Assembly: GCA_049999765.1 (NCBI GenBank)
Contig: JBNGIQ010009304.1
Span: 1 to 21,863, forward strand
DNA from: Phaeoceros laevis
Lineage: Eukaryota; Anthocerotophyta; Anthocerotopsida; Notothyladales
Direction of reading: 5' to 3'
DNA length: 21,863 bases
Shown: positions 1 to 7,980 of the stretch, one piece after another
Layout of the letters: the number at the start of each line of letters is the position of its first letter
How positions within the stretch are numbered: position 1 is the stretch's first letter
The notes under the pieces: generated by a model
The model's database searches: none
What the model saw: only the letters and a program-made list of their open reading frames with translations
What the model was told of the DNA's origin: nothing
Position numbers and translations under genes: made by a program

Positions 1-2
1 AG

Positions 3-1199
3 GTTTACGACGGCATATGGGAGAAATATGAGGAAGACTTGAAGGCACAGCTTGCAGCTGGCCGCGCTGTGGAGTCTACTGGAGATGTCGATAGGAAACG
101 GTCCAGCAGCACCTGTGGGGTGGCTAATGTAAAGCTATCTTTAGAGAAATTCGCTAAAATGGGGCTAGACCCTCGTCTGGAGTCGACAATAAGAGCCTAC
201 CTCAACACCGAAGAGCTTGCAATCTCTGCGTCTGCTATCAAACCACTGTTCGGCGATTCCAGCAGCCTTCGCAAGATGCTCAGACAGCTCGCACGACTGG
301 AGAGAGCTGTCAATGCGGTAAGCTTGCCTGCCGCTCAGGAAGAGTCTGAACTAGATGCAATGCTTGGAATGGTCCATGAATACTTTCATGAACTTGCAAT
401 CGCTCATGCATATGATCAAACCGTCAAGATTAATATTGCTACTTGCTTGTGAGCTTGAAATTGCAGAAGATAGTTAAAACTGGTATCTTGAGAGGTTTGA
501 CGAGGGAAGAATTCAGATCTGCCGGGAAGCGGGCCACAATGCAAAGCAGCTGCCTAGAGTTTTTGTCTCGACTAACATCTATGGGCACTACAGTTCACGT
601 CATTTCGGCCAATTGGTCAAGAGATATTATCTACGGAGGCCTCTTCTCTCTGCATCGTAAGACTGCTTGCAACTGGCATTGGAAGTGCTTCACAAACTTG
701 CGAATGTTCGACAATATGCATATTACATGTGCAACATTTGAAGCTTTCAGGACAAAATCTCTGACAAATTTAATTTCTTGCATTTGCAGAGGATCGATTG
801 TTTGTGCACAGCAACGACCTAGAGTACGACGAGTGGGAAGACTCCAGCGGGTACTTGGAAAACCGGGTTACCAGTGCTGCAGACAAGGAAACAATCCAGC
901 AGACTCTGAGGAAACTCGCAAACTCGCAGCAGCAAGCAAAGGCCCCCAAAATGGTGGTCTACTTTGGGGACGCTCACACCGATCTGCTGGCCCTGCTAGA
1001 CGCCGATCTGGGCATCGTGATGGGCAAGAGACCCGCGCTTCGAAATTTACTGGAGAAGCACGGAATCCGGTTGCTCAAGTTGGAAGAAGCTGCAGCTGCT
1101 TTGTCAGCCGGGTCGGTTTCCACATTCCGACAGACAGGGGTGCTGTTTCGGGCCGAGGGATGGGAAGATGTGGAGGACTGCGGCCTATTTGGCTGCTAA
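3..1199 (+). CDS. TH2: TH2-like thiamin monophosphate phosphatase, C-terminal HAD domain (5' partial)
   Basis: Three exons join in one frame: 3-317, 467-656 and 790-1199 (stop TAA 1197-1199). The introns at 318-466 (GTAAGC...TTGCAG, phase 0) and 657-789 (GTAAGA...TTGCAG, phase 1) keep the reading continuous. The visible 304 residues match the HAD phosphatase half of plant TH2 proteins, which pair a TenA domain with a HAD domain and hydrolyse thiamin monophosphate to thiamin. Seen: KTGILRGLTREEF and an aromatic-rich VHVISANW segment (HAD motif II region), then VHSNDLEYDE, and motif IV GDAHTDLLALLDAD with the paired acidic residues. The C-terminal EGWEDVED resembles the end of Arabidopsis TH2. 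The TenA domain and HAD motif I lie upstream of the window. The AG at positions 1-2 could itself be a splice acceptor. Family assignment is from remembered family features, not a search. Confidence 0.78.
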
Positions 1200-1630
1200 T
1201 TCTTCTGTCTAGATAGCATACTACTTCAGGTAACTAGTTGGATTGCAGAACATTTTGGGATCAACCACTCATAATTCCTGTCTAGATGCTCTCCTTTCAA
1301 TGTTAAACTTCAAGTTGTACTCCTTCCAGATGGTCTCTTTGCCCGGGTCTCCCTCCAATGCCTCCACGTCTCATGTGTTCGTGCATACGTGCTTATTACA
1401 ACACCTATTTGTCGCACACTGAAATGCGTAACATTCCATCCGCAGAAAATTCATCAGCCACTTACTGTTTCCCGTGTGGTCACAAACCAAAAGTCATGGC
1501 ATTCCTGAATTATGAAAGAGATCGAAATAGTATAAATTACAAATGAGATTGTGGCATTGCAGGTGGTTGGGCAGTTTGGTTCTGGAGTCCCATTCGCTTG
1601 TCAGAAACTGTAGGTACAGCTTGCCGTTAG
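1200..1630. other. 3' flank of TH2-like gene, no further gene seen
   Basis: This stretch follows the TH2-like stop codon and probably holds its 3' UTR and spacer. A 62-codon open frame at 1358-1546 shows no recognisable domain and no splice-consistent extension, so it is not called as a gene. Confidence 0.5.
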
Positions 1631-1860
1631 CACCTTGGTTCTCTGGAACAGCAGATGACTTGGATTTCAAGGAGGACAGCAGATGACTTGGATTTCAAGC
1701 TTGAGGACAGCAGATGACTTGGATTTCAAGCTTGAGGACAGCAGATGACTTGGAGTCATGTTGGTCATCTGCTGGACAGTGCAGATGACCAACAGCAGAT
1801 GACTTGGAGTCACCTTGGTTCTCCGGATCAGCAGATGACTTGGAGTCATCTTGGTTCTCT
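1631..1860 (+). repeat. Irregular tandem repeat with core GCAGATGACTTGGA
   Basis: The core GCAGATGACTTGGA, or a close variant, begins at 1651, 1679, 1710, 1741, 1781 (partial), 1795 and 1831. The middle copies are spaced 28, 31 and 31 bp and share the tail TTTCAAGCTTGAGGACA. A larger unit starting CACCTTGGTTCTC appears at both ends (1631 and 1812), so the array has a nested structure. Reverse-strand open frames here are by-products of the repeat. Confidence 0.9.
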
Positions 1861-1875
1861 GCACTACTATGGCAA

Positions 1876-1971
1876 CGGATAGGTCGCATTGCGAATCGGA
1901 GCATAAATGTCACTTTTTGCAACTTCCCGGAGCGAAAAGCGTCCCGCCTTCCAACCACGGGTTCTGCCGAA
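1876..1971 (+). repeat. Dispersed repeat, copy A
   Basis: Runs from GGATAGGTCGCATTGCGAAT to GGGTTCTGCCGAA. It matches the reverse complement of 4229-4332 over nearly its whole length, with scattered substitutions and one 8-bp difference. The two copies are therefore inverted about 2.3 kb apart. The element family is not recognised, and no terminal inverted repeats or target-site duplication were identified. Confidence 0.8.
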
Positions 1972-2178
1972 CATAATATCGCTCGTCTTTTCGTCAAACA
2001 TGCTCAATGGTCTGGGTACAAGGCAAGTCCTTGTTCCAAGGCAAATGACTACAGTCCAATGTCAAATGACGTGGACATCTGTATGTATGTATGTTAAAGC
2101 AACAAACACACACACCACTCTCTCTCATGAAAATTTTATAATATAAGATGAGTATTTGTAAGTTCTTGGGCAATCAGG

Positions 2179-2230
2179 GTGAGTTTGCACCCACAGCCGG
2201 TTTCATGACCGGCTGTGGGTCCTAACTCAC
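2179..2230. repeat. Perfect hairpin, 13-bp arms plus 7-bp outer stem
   Basis: The inner arms ACCCACAGCCGGT (2189-2201) and its complement (2208-2220) enclose the loop TTCATG. After a 3x3 internal mismatch, GTGAGTT (2179-2185) pairs with AACTCAC (2224-2230). No run of T follows and this is a plant region, so it is not read as a bacterial-type terminator. Confidence 0.85.
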
Positions 2231-2287
2231 GGTGATTGCAAGGAGCTCGGGCACGCCCAAAATGCCCACGAGAGAGCCTGAAAGGCT

Positions 2288-2308
2288 GAGCCCGAAAGCC
2301 TTTCGGGC
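2288..2308. repeat. Near-palindrome AGCCCGAAAG / CTTTCGGGCT
   Basis: Ten-base arms (2288-2297 and 2299-2308) are separated by a single C. The arm sequence AGCCCGAAAG recurs twice near 10230 and 10285 in a small direct duplication. Confidence 0.8.
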
Positions 2309-2330
2309 TTGTCCAGCTGACTGTGTCTAA

Positions 2331-2352
2331 AACCCTCTCTCTCTCTCTCTTC
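2331..2352. repeat. CT microsatellite
   Basis: About ten CT dinucleotides in a row, lying between the second and third hairpins of this stretch. Confidence 0.9.
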
Positions 2353-2439
2353 TCGAGCCCGTGTATGCCGGCTGATATTCGGCGCGCGCTCGACACGCCT
2401 CGCTCCATGGACTTCGAAATTCAAGCAGCAACGTTCTGC

Positions 2440-2465
2440 CGATGGCCGACACGCGTCGGCCATCG
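2440..2465. repeat. Perfect hairpin with 11-bp arms
   Basis: CGATGGCCGAC (2440-2450) and its exact complement (2455-2465) flank the loop ACGC. It is the third perfect hairpin within 290 bp. Confidence 0.85.
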
Positions 2466-2528
2466 CACTATGTTAATTTTATATTCAAACCGAATATAAT
2501 TCTGATGTGCATTTGAATTTTCTTGCAG

Positions 2529-2825
2529 ACGATAACGGGGCTGCTGCTCCAACTCCAGCCAAAGTGGTGGAGGTAGAGTTCCAGTTCCAGTTCTTCCCAA
2601 GGTTTGTAGAACTAACCCTGACTGTGTAGGCAAGTGTTGTTGCTGGAGAACTAACCCTAACTGTGTAGGCAAGTACTAAGACTTGCCAGTGGTGTTGTGC
2701 TTGCAGGAATTCACGGAGGTACGAGACCGTACACATCTATGGGCAGCAGGAGAGCAGGAGAGTTATGGCTAGTGAACCAATACAAGGTTCATGTCCTGCT
2801 CACCAAGGTTGCTCGTAATGCAATT
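2529..2825 (+). other. Two putative short exons of an unrecognised gene or gene relic
   Basis: A candidate exon at 2529-2601 follows TTTTCTTGCAG, ends at AG/GTTTGT, and reads DNGAAAPTPAKVVEVEFQF then FFP. A second candidate exon from 2707 follows GTGCTTGCAG and reads SRRYETVHIYGQQESRRV before meeting a stop near 2823. The junction phases agree (phase 2). The intron between holds two copies of a 28-bp repeat. I do not recognise the protein, and no start codon or flanking exons were found, so this may be a relic or chance. Confidence 0.25.
2607..2674 (+). repeat. Two-copy direct repeat of about 28 bp
   Basis: AGAACTAACCCT(G/A)ACTGTGTAGGCAAGT begins at 2608 and again at 2647, a 39-bp spacing with one base difference. 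It sits between the two putative exons. Confidence 0.85.
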
Positions 2826-3023
2826 GTATCTGGACTGTCTCTCCATGCATATGTGACAGGGGACTACAATACATCTCAAAGCCTTCGACTCCCAATCAGG
2901 CTCTACAAGTTGTGCAATAGGTGGTGATATCCCTTGTGGGTATATGGCGAATGTGCATTAGCTAGGTTAGATCGTATGAAGAAGCCTGCTAGCGGCGGAC
3001 CTTAGGCTAAGCCAGGAGCATGG

Positions 3024-3590
3024 CGTGGTGGTTGCTGGGTTGCTAGGTCTCAGGCATGTGGGAATGTTGCTGACGCGAAAGTGGTGTCATGCACAAATTC
3101 AGCAAAGGGGACTGGTATTTGACCTTGTAGTTGGCAATTCTTTAGTTCATATGTGTGCTACATCTGGGAGCATAAGGGATACACGCACAGTGTTTGACAA
3201 TCTGCCACACCGAGATGTTGTGACCTGGAATGCCATGATTTCTGGATATACTCATCTTGGTCTCAGTCACGACGCCCTTCTTCGCTATGAAATCATGCAG
3301 CAGGAAGGTAGTGTTCCAGGCAATGCTGTTACATTTGTATGTTGCTGCAGACATGTGCAAGTGTTGGAGCCTTAGGTCAGGGACAGCAACTGCATGCAGC
3401 GATTCAGCAAATTGGACTGGAAGCAGATGTAGCTGTTGAAAACTTCCTAGTGAACATGTATGCCAAGTGTGGGAACCTTGAGGAAGCGCACAGAGTTTTT
3501 AACAACTTACCAGCCGAGGATGTGGTGACCTGGAATGCCATGATCGCTGGATATGTTCAGCCTGGGCTTGGAAAAGAAGCCGTTTTGTAG
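3024..3590 (+). pseudogene. PPR (PLS-class) pseudogene fragment, two frameshifts
   Basis: Translation in shifting frames gives successive PPR landmarks: QACGNVADAKV, then HAQIQQRGLVFDLVVGNSLV, then RDVVTWNAMISGYTH, then LLQTCASVGALGQGQQLHA, then LVNMYAKCGNLEEAHRVF, then EDVVTWNAMIAGYVQ. The frame shifts near 3085 and again near 3338, where TTTGTATGTTGCTGCAG appears to have lost one base. The frame stops at TAG 3588-3590, just after GKEAVL, where further motifs would be expected. Both ends are cut within PPR triplets, so no functional protein is possible. In a working gene these repeats would bind organellar RNA. Confidence 0.85.
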
Positions 3591-4228
3591 TTCGCGATGC
3601 CTTCAACTCTCGTTTCACTCTTGTGCTTGCTATGAGTTCAGAACATTTTTGTGAGTGCCTCCCTGCGCAGGAAGGTAAGAATTGCTGAATTAGCTCAAAA
3701 GTTTGCGAACTTTGCACCGTGACATACGCATCCACACCGCGCTGCTTGCCTACCACAGTGAGATTGCAAAAAAAATGTAAGCCCAGCCGAGCATCCATGG
3801 TGGACTCTCCCCTTCCACTCCTCTCTCGCAGCTCAAACTCCTCCAGGGAGAGCGAGAGGAGTCCTTCCGCGCCCTCATCCCATGCTGTAGCCTAACATTG
3901 GCCGGTGCCATCGGACAAGAGCACCTTCAAGCGATAGCACGGCTTCCGCCCCACCGACGCAGGCAGCCAAATGCGTTCAAAGCCTACACGCTAGATGGGG
4001 TCACCGACGCAGGCCCAAATGCGTTGGAAGCCTGCCAGAAACGGAGCTGGCTGGAGTCCTGACGGGAACGAAACAGGGAGTCCCGGCAGCAGGAGGGGCA
4101 GCAACCCTCCCGGCCCGTCGCCAGGGATGCTCAGCCGGTCGCCTGCCAGCAAAGCGTGCCACGATTCCACGTGACGGTGTGACGTGGAGTATTAGCGTAA
4201 TCCGTAAAGGTAAGTATGGGGTTGGGTT
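3591..4228. other. Non-coding spacer with a short two-copy repeat
   Basis: No gene is supported here. CACCGACGCAGGC...CCAAATGCGTT occurs at 3952-3984 and again at 4002-4035, a period of about 50 bp. The second half is GC-rich, and its reverse-strand open frames lack recognisable domains. Confidence 0.5.
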
Positions 4229-4332
4229 TTCGGCGGAACCCGTGGTTGGAAGGAGGGACGAACTTCGCTCCGGGAAGTTGCAAAATTGCAAAAAGTGATA
4301 TTTATGCTCCGATTCGCAATGCGACCTACCGG
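4229..4332 (-). repeat. Dispersed repeat, copy B (inverted relative to copy A)
   Basis: The reverse complement runs from about GGTAGGTCGCATTGCGAATC to GGGTTCCGCCGAA and matches 1876-1971. Copy B carries an 8-bp tandem duplication (TTGCAAAA type) that copy A lacks. Confidence 0.8.
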
Positions 4333-4555
4333 TTTCCATACACTACACAAGGTAGGAGTACTACAAGACGTCAAGAAATGGTTCGTCGGAAATGACAAGA
4401 AACTCAAGAGTACATTCAAAGCTAAGGAAGGGCTCGACACGTCGCGATCATGGGTATACTAGAAGACCCAAAGTCCTGCGTTGCAGGGCGTATCCTGTGA
4501 AGTGGAATCGAAGTTCTTGACTTCGATTTTGGACCACCGGCCAAGCTTAATTGAT

Positions 4556-4608
4556 TATAAACTTGTTAAACCCGCCACGCCACCTGTGCATGCCACACGC
4601 CTACAAAG
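4556..4608 (+). promoter_or_regulatory. Candidate core promoter of thaumatin-like gene 1
   Basis: Two alternatives are visible. TATAAA at 4556-4561 lies 171 bp before the ATG. CTACAAAGCTG at 4601-4611 lies at the position homologous to the CTATAAAGCTG of thaumatin-like gene 2 and so looks like a TATA box altered at one base. The 5' leaders downstream of this point are clearly related in the two genes (CACGA.TTCGAATYCA and following). Confidence 0.4.
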
Positions 4609-4726
4609 CTGCTGCCTGTTTCCACTCTTAGAACGCACTTGGAACACGAGTTCGAATTCATCCAACTTCCTCATCTCCACACTCCTGCTCTCCTCGATCG
4701 ACATCGCCGGGGCCGCACCAGCTGCA

Positions 4727-5469
4727 ATGGCGACGACCAGGGCTCATGTGGTGCTAGCGCTGTTGGTCACCTGCCTCCTCCTCAACGTCGCCCAAGGTGA
4801 ATTCTCAAATCTAGCATATATGCATTGTCTGCTTGCAATTCCTCCCTCGACGTGAACCAGGCACGCTCGCAAGTTTGGACCCGTGTCTGAAAAATTTATG
4901 CACGAATTCATGCAGGATGCGTGGTGACCATCCGCAACAGGTGCTCGTTCCCTGTCACAGCCTGCTCGCGGTCCGACGGCACCCCGACCTCGCAGTACCA
5001 GCTGGCCGCGGGGGCGTCGCAGGGGATCGACTTGGGCAGCGCGTGCAGATGGATCGCCGGGGTGGTGTTCGCGTCGGTGGGAGGCGACTGCGGCGACGCC
5101 AACCTGGCCAACCTCGCGGAATTCACCATCGGAAAGGAGGACGTGAACAACGTCGACTTCTACGACCTCAGCAACGTGAACGCCTACACCATCGGGCTGC
5201 AGATCGTCGCCAACCGCGCCGGCTGCACCTCCCCCGTCTGCTCCATCGCCGACATCCGCGGCTTCTGCCAGGGCACCAACCAGCTCGACACCTTCCCCAC
5301 CGGCGCCCTCTCCTGCCACAACACCGACGGCCAGATCGGCTTCGCCACCGACAGCAACCGGCTGTTCAAGCAGGCTTGCCCCGACGCTTACAGCTACGAC
5401 AAAGACGACACCAGCTCCACCTTCACCTGCGCCACAGGCACCGACTACGACGTTGTCTTCTGCCCTTGA
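4727..5469 (+). CDS. Small thaumatin-like protein (PR-5 family), gene 1
   Basis: Exons 4727-4796 and 4916-5469 (207 residues) join at a phase-1 intron of 119 bp (GTGAAT...CATGCAG). Exon 1 encodes an N-terminal signal peptide, MATTRAHVVLALLVTC with LLLNVAQG, ending just before the mature CVVTIRNRCSFPV. The mature part has the thaumatin fold landmarks NLAEFTI, DFYDLSN, CPDAYSY and the C-terminal DYDVVFCP. It has twelve cysteines, against 10 in small and 16 in large family members. Small thaumatin-like proteins are secreted stress and defence proteins, some antifungal. The acidic cleft residue usually found in DISLVDGF is Asn here (DLSNVNAY), while its paralogue at 7981-8713 keeps Asp. Third codon positions are strongly GC-rich, unlike the neighbouring PPR sequences. 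The ATG is chosen because it opens the signal peptide and is conserved in the paralogue. Confidence 0.93.
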
Positions 5470-5636
5470 TGAGAACGGCATCGAGAAAAGCTGAAGCACT
5501 GGCCAGTTAGGTTTTTTTTGTTTTTAATGGGTGTATGTAGAGCCGGTGACTGACCATCCATTCACCCAGGGGCAATTTGCTGAGTAGTTTTAAGCTTCTT
5601 AATAAGCTGCAGGAATGTATATATTTAAGCCATGCC

Positions 5637-5712
5637 ATGGCAAGGGTGTATACGCCTCACGGCTGCATACGCCTTATGATAAATAAATAAATAAATAAAT
5701 GGCAAGGGTGTA
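5637..5712 (+). mobile_element. Tiny retroposon-like insertion with 14-bp flanking duplication and AAAT tail
   Basis: The 14-mer ATGGCAAGGGTGTA occurs at 5637-5650 and exactly again at 5699-5712. The 48 bp between them end in five tandem AAAT units (5681-5700). Direct flanking repeats plus a simple-sequence 3' tail are the hallmarks of a severely 5'-truncated non-LTR retroposon. The tail contains several AATAAA hexamers about 210 bp after the thaumatin-like stop and could act as a polyadenylation signal, which is inference. Confidence 0.5.
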
Positions 5713-5829
5713 CGGTTCCTTTGAACCAGCTTGTGGAGGAAACAATCGTGCTGAAGTTCGTGCCCTCGCCTGTGCCTAATACTCGGCCCTCCTGTCACTG
5801 GTGAAATCGTGTGAGAACTCTTCAAGTGG

Positions 5830-6606
5830 CAAGGCCTGAGGCTCGGTAAAGCTTCTTTTTTTCCTGTTGGTTCTCTTACCATTCCTGAACGTAGCTTCCT
5901 GCCCTGCTGAAGCGCACCAGTACTTGTACAAGTCTTCAAGAGGCAAGCAATTGCAAGCGTACGTGTTCTAAGTGACCACATTTTGCATACATATATTCAC
6001 GAAGCCAGTTCCCAGCAGTACTACCTCCCACTCCAGGTTGTGGTGCACCAAGTTCTCCTTAGTCTCCATATCTGTTAAACAAGAATCCACAGCTGGCATG
6101 GATCAGTTTGCAAACCTCCAGCTTTTCAAAGATGCAGCCTTCGATATGTGCTCATCAAATCTCTCACCTACTACACAGCCTCTGGCATGGTTTCTGAAAT
6201 ATCCTGCGAACAAGACAAAAGACAAGACCAGCATCCCTGCGTTACTAAGCGATGACTACCAGTAAACGACCTCCGTCCTGCAATTGATCAGGAACTTCCA
6301 GACCTTGTTAATCTAAAAAGCTAGCCCCATACCTTCTGCATTTGTCAAACTGCAGAGTGAACACCATACCTGTCACTAGCTAGCTGAGCTCAGTTGCTGT
6401 GCAATCAAAAGTCAAACTGTCTGCTAAAATCAGGCCCTGGCCAATTCATACTGCCCATGGCCACACTTTGCATACATATTTACGAGACAATCGCCCGGTG
6501 CTATGTTACCTTCAAGCAGTTCTCTGTTTACGATCCCCGAATCCAGCTACCTGCCCTGCTGTACAGCCCCAGCACTTGTACCAGCCTTCAGGAGGCAAGC
6601 AAACGT
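5830..6606 (-). pseudogene. PPR pseudogene fragments, minus strand
   Basis: Read from high to low coordinates: around 6604-6550, FACLLKAGTSAGAVQQGR is followed by an in-frame stop. Around 6540-6450, the same frame continues through NRELLEGNIAPGDCLVNMY and AKCGHG. Around 6060-5985 come VHHNLEW and GTGFVN followed by a frameshifted MYAKCGHLEHVR. Around 5965-5880 comes ACLLKTCTSTGALQQGRKLR. These are two successive, badly decayed PPR triplets with stops, frameshifts and internal deletions. The same motif order in both blocks suggests either an ancient tandem array or neighbouring motifs of one gene. Confidence 0.72.
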
Positions 6607-6759
6607 AAAACTGTTTTGTTGAGATGCTTGGAGTCTGCTGTCTGAAACAACATCCACGAGCACAGCAACACCCCGGGTCCTCCTGAGTGCCTGTCCATTG
6701 TTGCAAGCAGATCTCTACAGCCTGGTGAGGAGAAACTCAGCGGGCATGTTTGTTGCACT

Positions 6760-7389
6760 CTAAACCCTACGTTTCTTGGGAAGCCTGCAGCCGTTGTGCG
6801 GAATGGGTGTTATATCACGGATCCTGGTGATAGAAAGCCCGCCGATCTGCAAGCCACGCACGGAGGAATCCTTCCCACCTGTTGCACCCTTTAGCCTCAC
6901 TTCCACCGACCCGTACCCCAACTGAACCGCCTGCTTGGCCACATGCTCTGCGGCGGCCTGGGCAGCGAACTTGCTGGCCCGCTTGCACCCCTTGAACCCT
7001 ACCGAGCCAGAAGAGGCCCAGCTCTTAGCGTCGCCATTCAAGTCCGTCACGGTGATGACCGTGTTGCTGAAAGTGGTCTGCACATGCGCAATCCCCTGCT
7101 TCTTCACACTCGCCGGCCTCTGGTAGCTCTGGTAGCTGGGCGTGCTGAGGGATCGAAGAGGGCTCCGCTTCCACCAACCAATCACGTCCTTTTGTAGAGA
7201 AGCACCGGTCGGCAAAGTGTGTTAGGAAGGACGGGTCCAGAATTGTGACTGCTGCCACCAACTACTAAGATGGAAAGCAAAAAATACCTGCAGCTGATGA
7301 TCCGCTATAACAGCGGAAAGGGGCTGACCCTGACGCCGAACCACCGCCGGGCGGATGAGTAGAGCTAACACCCTTCTTCGCCAGGACAT
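6760..7389 (-). CDS. RPS11: Organellar (probably mitochondrial) ribosomal protein uS11, nucleus-encoded
   Basis: Two exons, 7288-7389 and 6760-7188, encode 176 residues. The intron 7189-7287 (99 bp, GTATTT...CAAAAG, phase 0) joins them cleanly. Exon 1 begins with an ATG in the context GCCACCATG and encodes an Arg-rich, acid-free start (MSWRRRVLALLIRPAVVRRQ), typical of a mitochondrial presequence. Exon 2 carries the bacterial-type uS11 domain: GIAHVQTTFSNTVITVTD, GFKG, KFAAQAAAEH, SVEVRLKGATGGKDSSVRGL, RDITPIPHNG and the basic tail CRLPKKRRV. uS11 sits on the platform of the small ribosomal subunit near the mRNA exit. Mitochondrial rather than plastid targeting is inferred from the presequence and the alphaproteobacterial flavour, since plastid rps11 is normally plastid-encoded. 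The upstream open frame (to 7626) is in frame, but the 7389 start gives the best presequence. Confidence 0.88.
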
Positions 7390-7564
7390 GGTGGCTTCTG
7401 TGGAAGAAAAGTAGTTCTCCCGAGGAGGGGAGGCCTCCCAAGTTGTGACCGTGGACAGTGCTTGGCTGGAAGGTGGTGGCCTGAAACAGGTACCTGGTGT
7501 CTGGTGGCATGAAACTTGGTTAGTGCTTCCAGACAAACGAAGGAAAGTTGTATATCTTTCGCAG

Positions 7565-7709
7565 ATCTTCCTGTGAAGTAGTTGTTGCAAACTTGTATCC
7601 TTGTTTTTCACAAATCTTCCTGTCAAGTAGTTGTTGCGAACTTGTATCCTTGTTTTTCACAAATCTTCCGGTGAAGCAGTTGTTGCAAACTTGTATCCTT
7701 GTTTTTCAC
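7565..7709 (+). repeat. 49-bp tandem repeat, about three copies
   Basis: The unit beginning ATCTTCCTGTGAAGTAGTTG starts at 7565, 7614 and 7663 and differs by only a few bases between copies. It ends 30 bp before a PPR fragment, and parts of the unit may derive from PPR coding sequence. Confidence 0.92.
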
Positions 7710-7734
7710 GGCCGTTTTCAGTTCTCTCATCGTT

Positions 7735-7812
7735 CTCAAGTGCCTGGTGCACATGTATGCAAAATGTGGGGAATTGGAAGATGCACGCAGGGTTTTTGAC
7801 AGTAGAGTATGA
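7735..7812 (+). pseudogene. PPR relic, single partial motif
   Basis: From 7741, CLVHMYAKCGELEDARRVFD is followed by SRV and a TGA at 7810. This is the conserved core of a PLS-type PPR triplet with nothing PPR-like on either side, so it is an isolated relic. Confidence 0.75.
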
Positions 7813-7980
7813 AGCCTCTGCGTTGAAACAAGAAAAGTGCAAAGCCTCTTGGAATCTTATTATGCATACCCTTCCGAGTTGGAAGTCATTCGCTAAATAA
7901 TCAACTCCATGCGAGATTGGACTTTGAAGCTAATTTCTATTAGCCTCGCCCTTATTACGAAACAGCCGGACCGTTTGATA

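Noticed and set aside
1358-1546. Open frame of 62 codons as a small gene
   Set aside because: No signal peptide, domain, conservation evidence or promoter; it is within the expected length of chance frames.
1631-1860. Repeat array as a CRISPR array
   Set aside because: Repeat spacing is irregular, the spacers are themselves repeated, and the genome is eukaryotic.
2179-2230. Hairpin as a Rho-independent terminator
   Set aside because: No following T run, and the gene structure of the window is that of a plant nuclear genome.
3800-4180. GC-rich stretch as retrotransposon gag or LTR coding
   Set aside because: No frame stays open across it and no zinc-knuckle, protease or polymerase motif is visible.
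4744-5499. Long minus-strand open frame opposite thaumatin-like gene 1, and its equivalent at 7909-8559
   Set aside because: GC-rich third positions of the real genes keep the opposite strand open. The products are low-complexity Gly/Val/Ala sequence with no family features.
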